NCBI GenBank assembly: GCA_023091665.1
Contig: JALJCQ010000015.1
Location: 682,001-746,000, forward strand
Direction of reading: 5' to 3'
DNA: 64,000 nucleotides
From: Pythium myriotylum
Taxonomy: Eukaryota > Oomycota > Peronosporomycetes > Pythiales > Pythiaceae
Part shown: one piece after another, positions 28,063 through 37,565 of the stretch
How the letters are laid out: every line of letters begins with the position of its first letter
How positions within the stretch are numbered: position 1 is the first letter of the stretch
The notes under the pieces: generated by a model
The model's database searches: none
What the model saw: the letters and a program-made list of their open reading frames with translations, nothing else
What the model was told of the DNA's origin: nothing
Made by a program: the position numbers and the translations under genes

Positions 28063-29194
28063 TCATTTCCGAATCGGATCCCAGCTACTCAAGCGCCTCC
28101 CAACACACTCTCTCTCCAACTCCCACTCACACCGCACCATGTCGACTATCCCAGAACGCCGCACTGTCAAGGCCTACGGCGCCACCAAGCCAGGACTCGA
28201 GGTCGAGCCCATCGAGTACGTCTCGCGCCCCATCGGCGCCGAGGACGTCGAGATCGCCATCTCCCACTGCGGCATCTGCGGCTCCGACCTGCACACCATC
28301 ACCGGCGGCTGGGGTGGCGCTGACTGGCCGGTCGTGCCGGGCCACGAGATCATCGGTGAGATCACGGCCATCGGCCCGGACGTCAAGCACCTCAAGGTCG
28401 GCGACCGCGTCGGCGTCGGCGCCATGGTCTTCTCGTGCCAGGAGAAGGCGACGTGCAAGGAGTGCTCGACCGACATGGACTCGTACTGCTCCAAGAGCGT
28501 GTTCACGTACAACGGTCGCTACGCGGATGGTGAGAAGTCGTACGGTGGGTACGCCGAGTACGTGCGCGTGAGCGGCCACTACGCGTTCAAGATCCCGGAG
28601 GTGATCCCGTCGGACGCCGCGGCTCCGCTGCTGTGCGCTGGTGTGACGGTGTACACGCCTCTGAAGAAGTACGTGAAGGCTGGCGACCGCGTCGGTGTCG
28701 TGGGTATTGGCGGTCTCGGCCACCTCGCGCTTCAGTTCGCCAAGGCGCTTGGCGGTACGCCAGTCGCGTTCTCGCAGTCGCCGAACAAGGAGGCCGCTGC
28801 TCGTGAGCTTGGTGCCGAGGACTTCGTGGTCGTCAGCGATGCGGATGCTGCGGCCAAGGCTCGTCGCTCGGTGGATGTGTTGTTGGTGACGGCTGATGCG
28901 GAGAACCAGCCGTGGGACACGTACCTGAGCTTCATTGCTGTTGGCGGCACTCTTGTGCTCGTTGGCGCGCCGAACGACAAGATCACATTTTCTCCGTTCG
29001 CTCTTATCCCTGGTGCCATCTCGTTCGTGGGATCGCTCATCGGTGGCATCAAGGACACGGAGGACATGCTTGCGCTCGCCGCGGAGAAGGGCGTTCGTCC
29101 GGTGATCCAGAAGCTGCCGATGTCGAAGGCGAACGAGGGCATCGCTATGGTGGACACGGGCAAGGTCCGCTACCGTGTTGTGCTCGAGAACTAG
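28063..29194 (+). repeat. Right arm of the inverted repeat (dehydrogenase copy 2)
   Basis: Mirror of 26254-27385. Similarity stops right after the TAG stop codon: copy 2 continues ACATTCC, copy 1 continues GCTTCTTC. The 3' flank of copy 2 instead resembles that of copy 3 (29192 versus 33372 onward). Confidence 0.8.
28139..29194 (+). CDS. Zinc-dependent alcohol dehydrogenase, copy 2, 351 aa
   Basis: Same protein as copy 1, residue for residue, with the catalytic Cys44/His69/Glu70/Cys166, the structural cysteines 100/106/109/117 and the GIGGLGH nucleotide-binding loop. The 5' leader is also identical back to the initiator. Since its 3' flank is related to that of copy 3 and not to copy 1, copies 2 and 3 look like the original tandem pair, and copy 1/copy 2 identity is best explained by recent gene conversion. 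Likely an NADPH-dependent aldehyde reductase or alcohol dehydrogenase. Confidence 0.9.
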   Translation: MSTIPERRTVKAYGATKPGLEVEPIEYVSRPIGAEDVEIAISHCGICGSDLHTITGGWGGADWPVVPGHEIIGEITAIGPDVKHLKVGDRVGVGAMVFSCQEKATCKECSTDMDSYCSKSVFTYNGRYADGEKSYGGYAEYVRVSGHYAFKIPEVIPSDAAAPLLCAGVTVYTPLKKYVKAGDRVGVVGIGGLGHLALQFAKALGGTPVAFSQSPNKEAAARELGAEDFVVVSDADAAAKARRSVDVLLVTADAENQPWDTYLSFIAVGGTLVLVGAPNDKITFSPFALIPGAISFVGSLIGGIKDTEDMLALAAEKGVRPVIQKLPMSKANEGIAMVDTGKVRYRVVLEN

Positions 29195-30626
29195 ACATTC
29201 CAACTCGTAATACTGTAATCTTCAGTCATAATGTTCGAACCCCTTGACTCCTTGAGCAATTTGTAGCCTCTTGACATTTGGATTGAAGAGTGTAATACTG
29301 ACTGGTTCGGCTCTCAATCAGTTGATTCATTTGGAGACGGAACTGAGGTGAAGTCCCCATCGCGCAAAGAATTGTGTGTCTGTCGGTCAATTCTGGTACT
29401 CGTAACAATTGGAGAACGCTCGCTAATGACATCAAGTGTGATGGCTGTTGATGATTCTCATGGCTACTTCCTGACTGTCTTTCCGCGTCTCCATATATAC
29501 TCGACCATCTCTTTTTGATGGCCGCAGATGATACTCACAACGTTATCTGAGAGAGAAATCGAGACTTAATGCTTGATTGGTGGGGATTCAAGGCCTCTGA
29601 ACGATAAAAACGTCTTGGACACAACGGTGTGATTAGATGCAACTAGGAACTTTGTGCGCTCAAGACTCCGGTACGATGCACGAACCTTAGTCTTGGTATC
29701 ATCGAATCCCAGACCTACTCCTCGCAGATCCACCACCGCTGGAGCGACAATTACCTTCTTGACTCGAAACTATTAACTTGACGGTGCCAAGCGAGGCAAC
29801 TCTGGGCACAATGCATCTTGGGTGATCAGCGTTGGACTCTTGGCTCGAGCCAATGCAAACTATCTGGGTTCAGCCACCGTGCGAAACGAAGTGGACGAGG
29901 GGGAACGAAGAGGCCAGGCGAAACGGTTATCGCGTATTCGGATATGAAGTGGAATGGTCATGGATCTCTCTATTGGCCACGTCGGAAGCCTTTTGACTTG
30001 CAACCGATTCCGATTACTCAGCACAAGTGAATGCTTTCATGCATTGTACTTGTGTTTTGAACGCTTTACCGGACTATTTGGTGGAGTTTTCTAGGGACGG
30101 AAACCAAGCAGTTATATTCCATTTGCCCGTGTTGGGAAAAATATCCCTGTTGCCTCCAGGCATGCCGGAGAAAACGTAATTGGGAAGTGAGTTCAGGCCA
30201 ATGCGCGTTTTGAGTTCGTCACCCGTTGTGGTCAGAAGCGCGTTGGTGTCGTAGAAGCTAAGAAGGACGATATGGGCCTAGACATAACGCAAAGCTGATA
30301 GGGATGCGCTATCGAATGTATAGTAGTTGTCGGTCGGTTTTTGGGATGACCATCATAATCGGCGGATATTTCTCCACTGTGAGACTGTTGTATCTATCAC
30401 CACGATGCCACGATTGAGCTCGACGAAATGATATGCCGGCAAGAAAATCACTCGCGAGGATTGCACGATTTCCAGCCTTTTGGGGTGATAAGTGATATCG
30501 GGCATCAAACGCAACAAAATGCAATTGTTTGTAACTAAGGGAGTTAATGGCTTGTTTCATGGATGTTGGCATAGTTAAAATACGAAGAGAGAGAACGTCC
30601 CTCACTCGCAGAAAGAAACTGGAAGC
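29195..30626. other. Intergenic, no gene supported
   Basis: About 1.43 kb, AT-richer than its flanks. A 98-codon minus-strand ORF (30309-30605) begins 22 bp from the CRN start, but I recognise nothing in it. The region would contain the CRN promoter. No canonical Inr was found close to the CRN ATG. Confidence 0.45.
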
Positions 30627-31661
30627 ATGGTGAAGCTGTTCTGCTCGCTCGTTGGCGTGAAGGGAAACGCCTTCTCCGTGACGATCGGTCCGAGCGAGTC
30701 TGTGGATGACTTGAAGAAGGCCGTCAAGAAGGAAAAGGAGAACGATCTGAAGCTGGTCGATCCCGACAAGCTGCAGCTGTTCCTCGCCAGAAACGACGAC
30801 GGCTCGTGGTTGGATCGAGCTGGCGCAGAAGCTCTAACGGTCGATGAACACGGACATCCAGAAGGCTTTGCGCACATGGACAAGTTAAACTGGATTATGG
30901 ACTACTACAATGAGGAACTTCAACCACAACGAGGGGAAATCCACGTGTTGGTGGTGATTCCGAAGCAAGATGATATGAACCCTTCCTACTTTATCGAACC
31001 CAGTGTTCAAAGGAACGTCAAGGACTCCATTATTCGCGTTATGGATACCGCAAATACGGACAAGGCCATTGGAATGGGGGTGTTCTTTCGTGACAACCTT
31101 GCTGTGACTTGTCGTCACTATTTAACGGTGTCCCAAGTTGTTAACAGTATGGTGACTGCACGAGTGTCAAACTATGGTCAAGAAGAAGAAGTAGTTATCC
31201 AGCTTCGTGTGGTCTATCGTGATACAGGTTTGGACTTTGCGATTCTGCAATCAAACCATCCGCGGCCTTTTATAATGCCATGGACTGGTAATCCGGTCAA
31301 TTTGCTAGGATGTTATCTGGTTTCGGCGTCATTCCAAATTGCTATTGATCCATTGTACCGGAACGAAGTCGGATTCTCTCCGGCATCGGGCGTCACAGTA
31401 AGCAGTGATCGAAGTCACTTGCTATATTGTTGTGCTAATTTCGCTAGTGATTCTTCTGCGGCTTTGATCATGATGGGCAAATATCTTGTGGGGGTCTTTG
31501 AAGAAGCGATCAACGCGCCGCCAGAACAGGCTGAACCAGGAACACGAGGCTCGAAAAAGCGCAAGATTGATTTGACCCGTGGGGTAACGGCAGGTGTTGC
31601 TCCAGCTTGTTCGGCACTTTTAGTGCATACTTTCGTGGATGCATTTAACCCATCCGAGTGA
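30627..31661 (+). CDS. Crinkler (CRN) effector with trypsin-like serine peptidase C-terminal domain, 344 aa
   Basis: The N-terminus is a typical CRN header: a ubiquitin-like start (MVKLFCSLVG), the LFLAR motif at 51-55, a DWL-like segment (GSWLDRAGAEALT) and the closing HVLVVIP motif at 106-112. These headers mediate delivery of oomycete effectors into host cells. The C-terminal part, from about 145, follows a chymotrypsin-fold pattern. GMGVFFRDNLAVTCRHYL provides His164, GLDFAILQ provides Asp203, and FASDSSAALIMMGKYLVGVF provides a Ser (276/277) in the position of the usual GxSGG, here SDSSAA. A basic KKRK stretch (310-313) may be a nuclear signal. There is no signal peptide, as in many CRNs. 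The catalytic assignment is from pattern only; activity is uncertain because the oxyanion-hole glycines are replaced. Confidence 0.8.
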   Translation: MVKLFCSLVGVKGNAFSVTIGPSESVDDLKKAVKKEKENDLKLVDPDKLQLFLARNDDGSWLDRAGAEALTVDEHGHPEGFAHMDKLNWIMDYYNEELQPQRGEIHVLVVIPKQDDMNPSYFIEPSVQRNVKDSIIRVMDTANTDKAIGMGVFFRDNLAVTCRHYLTVSQVVNSMVTARVSNYGQEEEVVIQLRVVYRDTGLDFAILQSNHPRPFIMPWTGNPVNLLGCYLVSASFQIAIDPLYRNEVGFSPASGVTVSSDRSHLLYCCANFASDSSAALIMMGKYLVGVFEEAINAPPEQAEPGTRGSKKRKIDLTRGVTAGVAPACSALLVHTFVDAFNPSE

Positions 31662-32316
31662 ACACAAACGACTTGTTCGCCAGCCCTTTGATAGCATTCT
31701 CCTCTACATACTTATGTTTCGTTCCTCAGAGCCACCAGTAAGTCGCATATGAAGAGCAATTCTGATTGAATTCATTTCGTCTTCAGTTCTTCGAACTTGT
31801 CTAATGCAAACGATATCAATTCGCGACCTGCGACTGAAATGCTCTTTGTCGTCGAGGACTTCAAGCCAGCAACTAAGCTCCAATGACGTCGACTTCTCTG
31901 TTACGTAGCGCAGCAAGAAGGCTAGTAGGTTTTGTTGGAGTCGCAAGTATTGTGCATCATCAGGAGGAGACCTTCATTCCGTCCTCGTGGATGCTGTCAC
32001 GAGTTGCTGCGCGCCAGGAGACCATCACTCTCAAAGGAGCCTAATCACCAGCTCATTTACATTACCTATAATGATTAATATTTATGCTATAATAATACCA
32101 TCTTTCAAATTGTACTATGCTATCAATATATCAATACAAGGCAGACCCGATATCCTTAGAAAAGAACTCGGAATTGTGGAGAATGGTTTCTGCGAGTGGC
32201 CTGTCACAGGCAACTGAGACCGTCTCTAGTACTTCAATACCAAAGCCCCGGGGCTCTGCCTCTGGTGTCATCATTTCTCTATTCGCTTCTCGCCTCACAG
32301 CATCCAACTCCAGACC
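31662..32316. other. Intergenic, no gene seen
   Basis: About 655 bp between the CRN gene and dehydrogenase copy 3, with an AT-rich core (about 32050-32130). No supported ORF. Confidence 0.5.
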
Positions 32317-33374
32317 ATGTCGACCATCCCAGAACGCCGCACTGTCAAGGCCTACGGCGCCACCAAGCCAGGACTCGAGGTCGAGCCCATCGAGTACGTC
32401 TCACGACCTCTCGGCGCCGAGGACGTTGAGGTCGCCATCTCCCACTGCGGCATCTGTGGATCGGACATCCACACCATCAGCGGCGGTTGGGGCGACGCCG
32501 ACTGGCCGGTCGTGCCAGGTCACGAGATCGTTGGTGAGATCACGGCCATCGGCCCGGACGTCAAACACCTCAAGGTCGGAGACCGTGTGGGCGTTGGCGC
32601 CGTTGTCTTCTCTTGTCAGGAGAAGGCGACTTGCAAGGAGTGCTCAATGGACATGGATCCATACTGCCCCAAGAAGGTTTTCGCCAACAACGCACGCTAC
32701 GCGGATGGCGAGAAGTCGCAGGGCGGCTACGCGGACTACGTGCGCGTGAGCAGTAACTACGCGTTCAAGATCCCGGACGCGATTCCGTCGGACGCTGCCG
32801 CACCACTCATGTGTGCCGGTGCAACGGTGTACGCGCCGCTTAAGAGATACGTGAAGGCTGGTGACCGCGTCGGTGTCGTAGGCATCGGTGGCCTTGGCCA
32901 CCTCGCGCTTCAGTTCGCCAAGGCGCTTGGAGGCCACCCTGTCGCGTTCTCGCAGTCGCCGAACAAGGAAGCCGCTGCCCGGGAGCTCGGCGCCGAGGAC
33001 TTCGTGGTCGTTAGCGACGCTGAGGCTGCGGCAAAGGCTGCTCGTTCGGTTGACGTGTTGTTGGTGACGGCTGATGCGGAGAAACAGCCATGGAACACGT
33101 ACCTGAGCTTCATTGCTGTTGGTGGTACGCTCGTGCTCGTTGGTGCGCCGAACGACGACATCACATTCTCTCCATTTGCGCTCTTATCCCTGGTGCCATC
33201 TCGTTTGTCGGCTCGCTCATCGGTGGTATGAAAGAAACACAGGAAATGCTCACGCTGGCTGCCGAGAAGGGCGTTCGTCCGGTGATCCAGAAGCTGCCGA
33301 TGTCGAAGGCGAACGAGGGCATTGCTATGGTGGATACGGGCAAGGTCCGCTACCGTGTCGTGCTCGAGAACTAG
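32317..33374 (+). pseudogene. Alcohol dehydrogenase copy 3, frameshifted near its 3' end
   Basis: Starts with MSTIPERR and follows copies 1/2 with scattered substitutions, all zinc ligands and the GIGGLGH loop intact. At about 33174-33182 two extra bases relative to copy 2 (CCATTTGCGCTC versus CCGTTCGCTC) shift the frame. The first frame ends at 33231, while the correct C-terminal sequence (GAISFVGSLIGG...RYRVVLEN) continues in another frame to 33374. The frame is otherwise well preserved, so the lesion is young, or it could be a sequencing error. The 3' flank resembles that of copy 2. Confidence 0.7.
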
Positions 33375-33750
33375 ATATTCGAACTCATAATACAATCTTC
33401 CCTTCTTACCTTGCGGATGAAGTTGCGTTTGGGATCTTTCGGAGCTGCTCGTGTGTAGCCATGTTCACTGACGTGGTCACGCAATCTCCGACTCGCCTCA
33501 TCCCCCCTCACTCTGCTTTGATCGCCCGGAACTCACTCGAAGTCGCCATTGCGCAATGAAATGCTGTGTGTGCCATCCACGTCTCCGTCGTCATTGGCTG
33601 GCTGAGTCATCCACTCATCTGGGACATTGTGGGCAGCGACAGCGAATGAAATAGACGCCTGCCGTCTCCGTGGACTGTACCCACCTCTGCCACAGGTGCC
33701 GCCAGCTGAAGAGCTCTTCGCCACAACCGAATTTGCTCATTTCGACAATA
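33375..33750. other. Intergenic, dehydrogenase copy 4 promoter
   Basis: About 376 bp between copies 3 and 4, including the probable 5' leader of copy 4. No separate gene. Confidence 0.5.
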
Positions 33751-34803
33751 ATGACGACCCCCGACCGCCGCACCATCAAAGCGTACGCCGCCACCAAGCC
33801 AGGTTTCGAAGTCGAGCCGTTCGAGTACGTCTCGCGCCCGCTTGGCGACAACGACGTCGAGATCGCGATCACGCACTGTGGGATCTGCGGCTCGGATCTC
33901 CACGTCATCTCAGGCGGCTGGAACAACGCCAACTTCCCTGTTGTGCCCGGCCACGAGATCGTGGGTCATGTGACGGCAGCCGGCACGAGTGTGACACGCG
34001 TCAAGGTTGGCGACCGTGTTGGCGTGGGCGCTATGGTCTTCTCGTGCCAGGAGAAGGAGTCTTGCACGTTGTGCGCGACCGACAAAGATGCCCACTGTCC
34101 CAAGATCGTCAAAACCTACAATGGCACGTACGCCGACGGCGCCAAGTCGTACGGTGGCTATGCCGAGTACGTGCGCGTCAGCAGCAACTACGCGTTCAAG
34201 ATCCCAGAGGCTCTGCCGTCCGACGTTGCGGCGCCGCTGCTCTGCGCCGGGGTGACTGTGTACGTCCCACTTCAGAAGATCGTCAAGCCAGGCGATCGCG
34301 TCGGCGTCGTGGGCATCGGCGGTCTCGGCCACTTAGGCCTGCAGTTCGCCAAGGCGCTTGGCGGTATCCCTGTAGCGTTCTCACACTCCCCGAACAAGGA
34401 GCAAGCAGCCCGAGAACTCGGTGCCGAGGACTTTGTCCTGTTGAGCGACGCAGAGGCAGTAGCTAAAGCTAAGCGGTCTGTTAACGTGCTGCTGGTGACG
34501 GCCGACGCAGAGAACCAGCCGTGGGACACGTACATTCGCTCGATCGCTGTGGGCGGCACGGTCGTGCTCGTGGCACTGCCCAACGACAAGCTCCAATTCT
34601 CACCGCACGCACTGATCGGTGGCGCAGTCGCTATCGCTGGCAGCTTCATCGGCGGCATCAAGGATACTGAGGACATGCTCGCGCTCGCAGCCGAGAAGGG
34701 AGTGCGAACGGTGATCCAGAAGCTGCCCATGAGCCAGGCAAACGAAGGGATTGCGCTCGTAGACCAAGGCAAGGTGCGTTACCGCGTCGTGTTAGAGAAC
34801 TGA
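33751..34803 (+). CDS. Zinc-dependent alcohol dehydrogenase, copy 4, 350 aa
   Basis: Starts MTTPDRRTIKAYAATKPG. Same family as its neighbours, with HCGICGSD, GHEIVGH, four structural cysteines (CQEKESCTLCATDKDAHC) and GIGGLGH. It is clearly more diverged from copies 1-3 and nearer to copy 6 (EPFEYVSRPLGDNDVEIAI shared). The cofactor region FSHSPNKEQAA again suggests NADPH. The start was set at the ATG following an A-rich leader; the in-frame upstream extension does not look coding. It is convergent with copy 5, with 87 bp between. Confidence 0.9.
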   Translation: MTTPDRRTIKAYAATKPGFEVEPFEYVSRPLGDNDVEIAITHCGICGSDLHVISGGWNNANFPVVPGHEIVGHVTAAGTSVTRVKVGDRVGVGAMVFSCQEKESCTLCATDKDAHCPKIVKTYNGTYADGAKSYGGYAEYVRVSSNYAFKIPEALPSDVAAPLLCAGVTVYVPLQKIVKPGDRVGVVGIGGLGHLGLQFAKALGGIPVAFSHSPNKEQAARELGAEDFVLLSDAEAVAKAKRSVNVLLVTADAENQPWDTYIRSIAVGGTVVLVALPNDKLQFSPHALIGGAVAIAGSFIGGIKDTEDMLALAAEKGVRTVIQKLPMSQANEGIALVDQGKVRYRVVLEN

Positions 34804-34890
34804 CGAGCTCATCAGCAAGAGGCGCAGACAAAACTAGATCGATTCAGATACAAAAGGCTACTAATCGATACCACTTGAGTATTCTAAGGC

Positions 34891-35952
34891 TTAGGCTGTC
34901 GGGTTCTCGAGCACAACACGGTAGCGCACCTTGCCTTCGTGCACGAGCTTGAGTCCCTCGTTCACCTGGCTCATCGGTAGCTTCTGGATCACAGCTCGCA
35001 CGTTCTTCTTTGCTGCCAGCTCAAGCATCTCTCGAGTCTCGACGATGCCACCAATGAGCGAGCCCACGAACGATACGCCCGTGGGGATGAGACTGAAGGG
35101 TGAGAAGTTGATGCGGTCATTAGGCACGCCGACAAGCACAAGTTTGCCGCGCGGCGCAATGAAACTGAGATAGAGATCCCACGGTTGGTTCTCCGCGTCA
35201 GCCGTCACGAGCAACACGTCAACAGAACGAGCAGCACGCTTGACCGACTCCGGGTCGCTCATGACGACGAAGTCGGTGGCGCCGAGCTCGCGGGCTTGCT
35301 CTTCCTTGTTGGGCGAGTGCGAGAACGCAATGGCAGTAGCGTCCATGGCGCGCGCAAACTGGATGCCCAGGTGTCCGAGGCCACCGATGCCGACGATGCC
35401 GACGCGGTCGCCGGCCTTGACGTACTGCTTCATGGGAGAGTAGACCGTGACGCCGGCGCACAGAAGCGGCGCTGTGACGTCCGACGGCAGCTCATCCGGG
35501 ATCTTGAACGCGTAGTGGCTCAGCACGCGCACGCTCTGGGCGTAGCCGCCGTACGTCTTCTCGCCGTCGTCGTACTTGGAGTTGTACGTGAAGAGGAACT
35601 TGGAGCAGTACGGGTCCTGGTCCGTCGCGCATTCCTTGCATGTGTCCTTCTTCTGGCACGAGAAGACCATAGCGCCGACGCCGACACGGTCACCGATCTG
35701 GAGGTGCTTGACGTCTGCGCCGACGGCCGTGACGTGACCAACGATCTCATGACCGGGCACGACAGGGAAGTCGGTGCTGCCCCAACCGTTCTCGACGGTG
35801 TGTAGGTCTGTACCGCAGATGCCACAGTGCGTGATCGCGATCTCGACGTCTTCCGCACCAAGTGGACGCGAAGTGTACTCGAACGGCTCGCACTCGAGTC
35901 CGGGCTTGGTGGCGGCGTAGGCCTTGATGGTGCGAGGAGCAGTGGAGGCCAT
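34891..35952 (-). CDS. Zinc-dependent alcohol dehydrogenase, copy 5, 353 aa
   Basis: Starts MASTAPRTIKAYAATKPG. It has HCGICGTDLH, GHEIVGH, structural cysteines (CQKKDTCKECATDQDPYC) and GIGGLGHLGIQFARAM. The most diverged member of the array. An in-frame extension to 36129 exists, but the family's conserved start indicates 35952. It ends RYRVVLENPTA, with extra residues compared with copies 1-4. Predicted soluble NADPH-dependent alcohol/aldehyde oxidoreductase. Confidence 0.9.
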   Translation of the reverse strand: MASTAPRTIKAYAATKPGLECEPFEYTSRPLGAEDVEIAITHCGICGTDLHTVENGWGSTDFPVVPGHEIVGHVTAVGADVKHLQIGDRVGVGAMVFSCQKKDTCKECATDQDPYCSKFLFTYNSKYDDGEKTYGGYAQSVRVLSHYAFKIPDELPSDVTAPLLCAGVTVYSPMKQYVKAGDRVGIVGIGGLGHLGIQFARAMDATAIAFSHSPNKEEQARELGATDFVVMSDPESVKRAARSVDVLLVTADAENQPWDLYLSFIAPRGKLVLVGVPNDRINFSPFSLIPTGVSFVGSLIGGIVETREMLELAAKKNVRAVIQKLPMSQVNEGLKLVHEGKVRYRVVLENPTA

Positions 35953-36424
35953 TGAGACTTGAGGGGCTGGCTGCAGATTGCGGAGTGAGCTGCAGAGTCG
36001 TGCATTGTCGGCCGAGGCGAGCTGGCCCTCGTCCGGTAGCGACCACTCATACTTGAGTGCGTGGCTGGCGCATGGTGCTGGGCAGCGCGACGCACGTGCG
36101 GGAAAAGCCGCCGATTTCTCAGCGAGCAAACAGCGGCCACGTCTGCCTCCTTATCCTATCGTTACAAAGTTCCGCAGGGAGGACACCGCAATGAGACCCA
36201 CACGCATTGCTGAGACCGACGTGTCAGGATAAAAGATCGGAGGTATGGGTGTCCACGTGCAACTGTGATTTGAGCCGATCACGAGATTCCCGTCCACCCT
36301 TCCGAGCGAGCCAAAGACCTGGCAAGCTCAGTCACGCATGCACTGGCACTGATTGGTATCGACCAACAGACGATATCAGATGTAAATGGGGGATATATTT
36401 TCTAGGCACTATGGTCTGGATTGT
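35953..36424. other. Intergenic, no gene seen
   Basis: About 470 bp between copies 5 and 6 (both minus strand), containing the promoter and leader of copy 5. Confidence 0.5.
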
Positions 36425-37495
36425 TTACAGAGCCGACTTGGTCGGGTTCTCGAGCACGACACGGTAGCGCACCTTGCCCTGGTCCACCATGGCGATACCT
36501 TCGTTCACGTTGACCATCGGCATCTTCTGGATCACCGGGCGCACGTTCTTAGCGGCCGCGAGTGCGAGCATGTCCTCCGTGTCCTTAATGCCGCCGATGA
36601 GCGAGCCGACAAACGACACAGCGCCGCCGATCATGGCGTGAGGCGAGAAAACGATCTTGTCGTTCGGCAGGCCGACGAGCACAAGCGTGCCGCCCACAGC
36701 AACCGAGCGAATGTACGTGTCCCACGGCTGGTTGGGCGCATCGGCCGTCACAAGCAGCACGTCAACCGAGCGCGCCGCACGCTTGACGTCTTCCGGGTTG
36801 CTCATGACCACGAAGTCCTCGGCACCGAGCTCACGAGCAGCGGCCTCCTTGTTTGGCGACTGCGAGAACGCGACCGGGTGGCCGCCAAGCGCCTTGGCGA
36901 ACTGAAGCGCGAGGTGGCCGAGACCGCCAATGCCTACGACACCAACGCGGTCACCCGGCTTGACGTACTTGTGGAGAGGCACGTAGACCGTGACGCCGGC
37001 GCAGAGCAGCGGCGCCGCGACGTCGGACGGCAGCGCCTCCGGGATCTTGAACGCGTAGTCGCTGCTGACGCGCACGTACTCGGCGTAGCCGCCCTGCGCC
37101 TTCTCGCCGTCGGCGTACTTGGCGTCGTATGTCATGACGCGCTTGGGGCAGTACGAGTCCTTGTCGGTCGCGCACTGCTTGCAGGTCGCCTTCTCCTGGC
37201 ACGAGAAGACCATGGCGCCGACGCCGACGCGGTCGCCGACCTTGACCTTGGTCACGCCGGCGCCGGCGGCCGTCACGTGGCCGACGATCTCGTGGCCAGG
37301 GATGACCGGGAACTTGGCGCCGCCCCAGCCGCCCGTGATGGTGTGCAGGTCGGAGCCGCAGATGCCGCAGTGGGAGATGGCGATCTCGACGTCGTTGTCG
37401 CCGAGCGGACGCGAGACGTACTCGAACGGCTCGACTTCGAGGCCGGGCTTGGTGGCGGCGAAGCCCTTGATGGTGCGGCGTTCCGGAGTGGCCAT
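36425..37495 (-). CDS. Zinc-dependent alcohol dehydrogenase, copy 6, 356 aa
   Basis: Starts MATPERRTIKGFAATKPG, with HCGICGSDLH, GHEIVGH, CQEKATCKQCATDKDSYC and GIGGLGH, and a C-terminus extended to RYRVVLENPTKSAL. A strong initiator motif (15 of 16) lies about 55 nt upstream of the ATG at 37495, which confirms the start and argues against the longer in-frame reading to 37609, since that would begin upstream of the transcription start. Confidence 0.9.
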   Translation of the reverse strand: MATPERRTIKGFAATKPGLEVEPFEYVSRPLGDNDVEIAISHCGICGSDLHTITGGWGGAKFPVIPGHEIVGHVTAAGAGVTKVKVGDRVGVGAMVFSCQEKATCKQCATDKDSYCPKRVMTYDAKYADGEKAQGGYAEYVRVSSDYAFKIPEALPSDVAAPLLCAGVTVYVPLHKYVKPGDRVGVVGIGGLGHLALQFAKALGGHPVAFSQSPNKEAAARELGAEDFVVMSNPEDVKRAARSVDVLLVTADAPNQPWDTYIRSVAVGGTLVLVGLPNDKIVFSPHAMIGGAVSFVGSLIGGIKDTEDMLALAAAKNVRPVIQKMPMVNVNEGIAMVDQGKVRYRVVLENPTKSAL

Positions 37496-37549
37496 GGTGA
37501 GTGGAGTGGCTGGTGCTGTAGGTGGTGGCTGGCTTGTGGCTCGCGAGGC

Positions 37550-37565
37550 GAATTGCAGAATGAGC
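37550..37565 (-). promoter_or_regulatory. Initiator motif of dehydrogenase copy 6
   Basis: The minus strand reads GCTCATTCTGCAATTC, 15 of 16 to GCTCATTYYNCAWTTT, the best core promoter match seen in the window. Confidence 0.8.

Noticed and set aside
29231..29250. GTTCGAACCCC as a tRNA T-loop
   Set aside because: No matching acceptor, D-arm or anticodon stem could be found around it.
30309..30605. 98-codon minus-strand ORF just upstream of the CRN gene
   Set aside because: Some protein-like composition but no recognisable family and it sits where the CRN promoter should be; not enough to call a gene.
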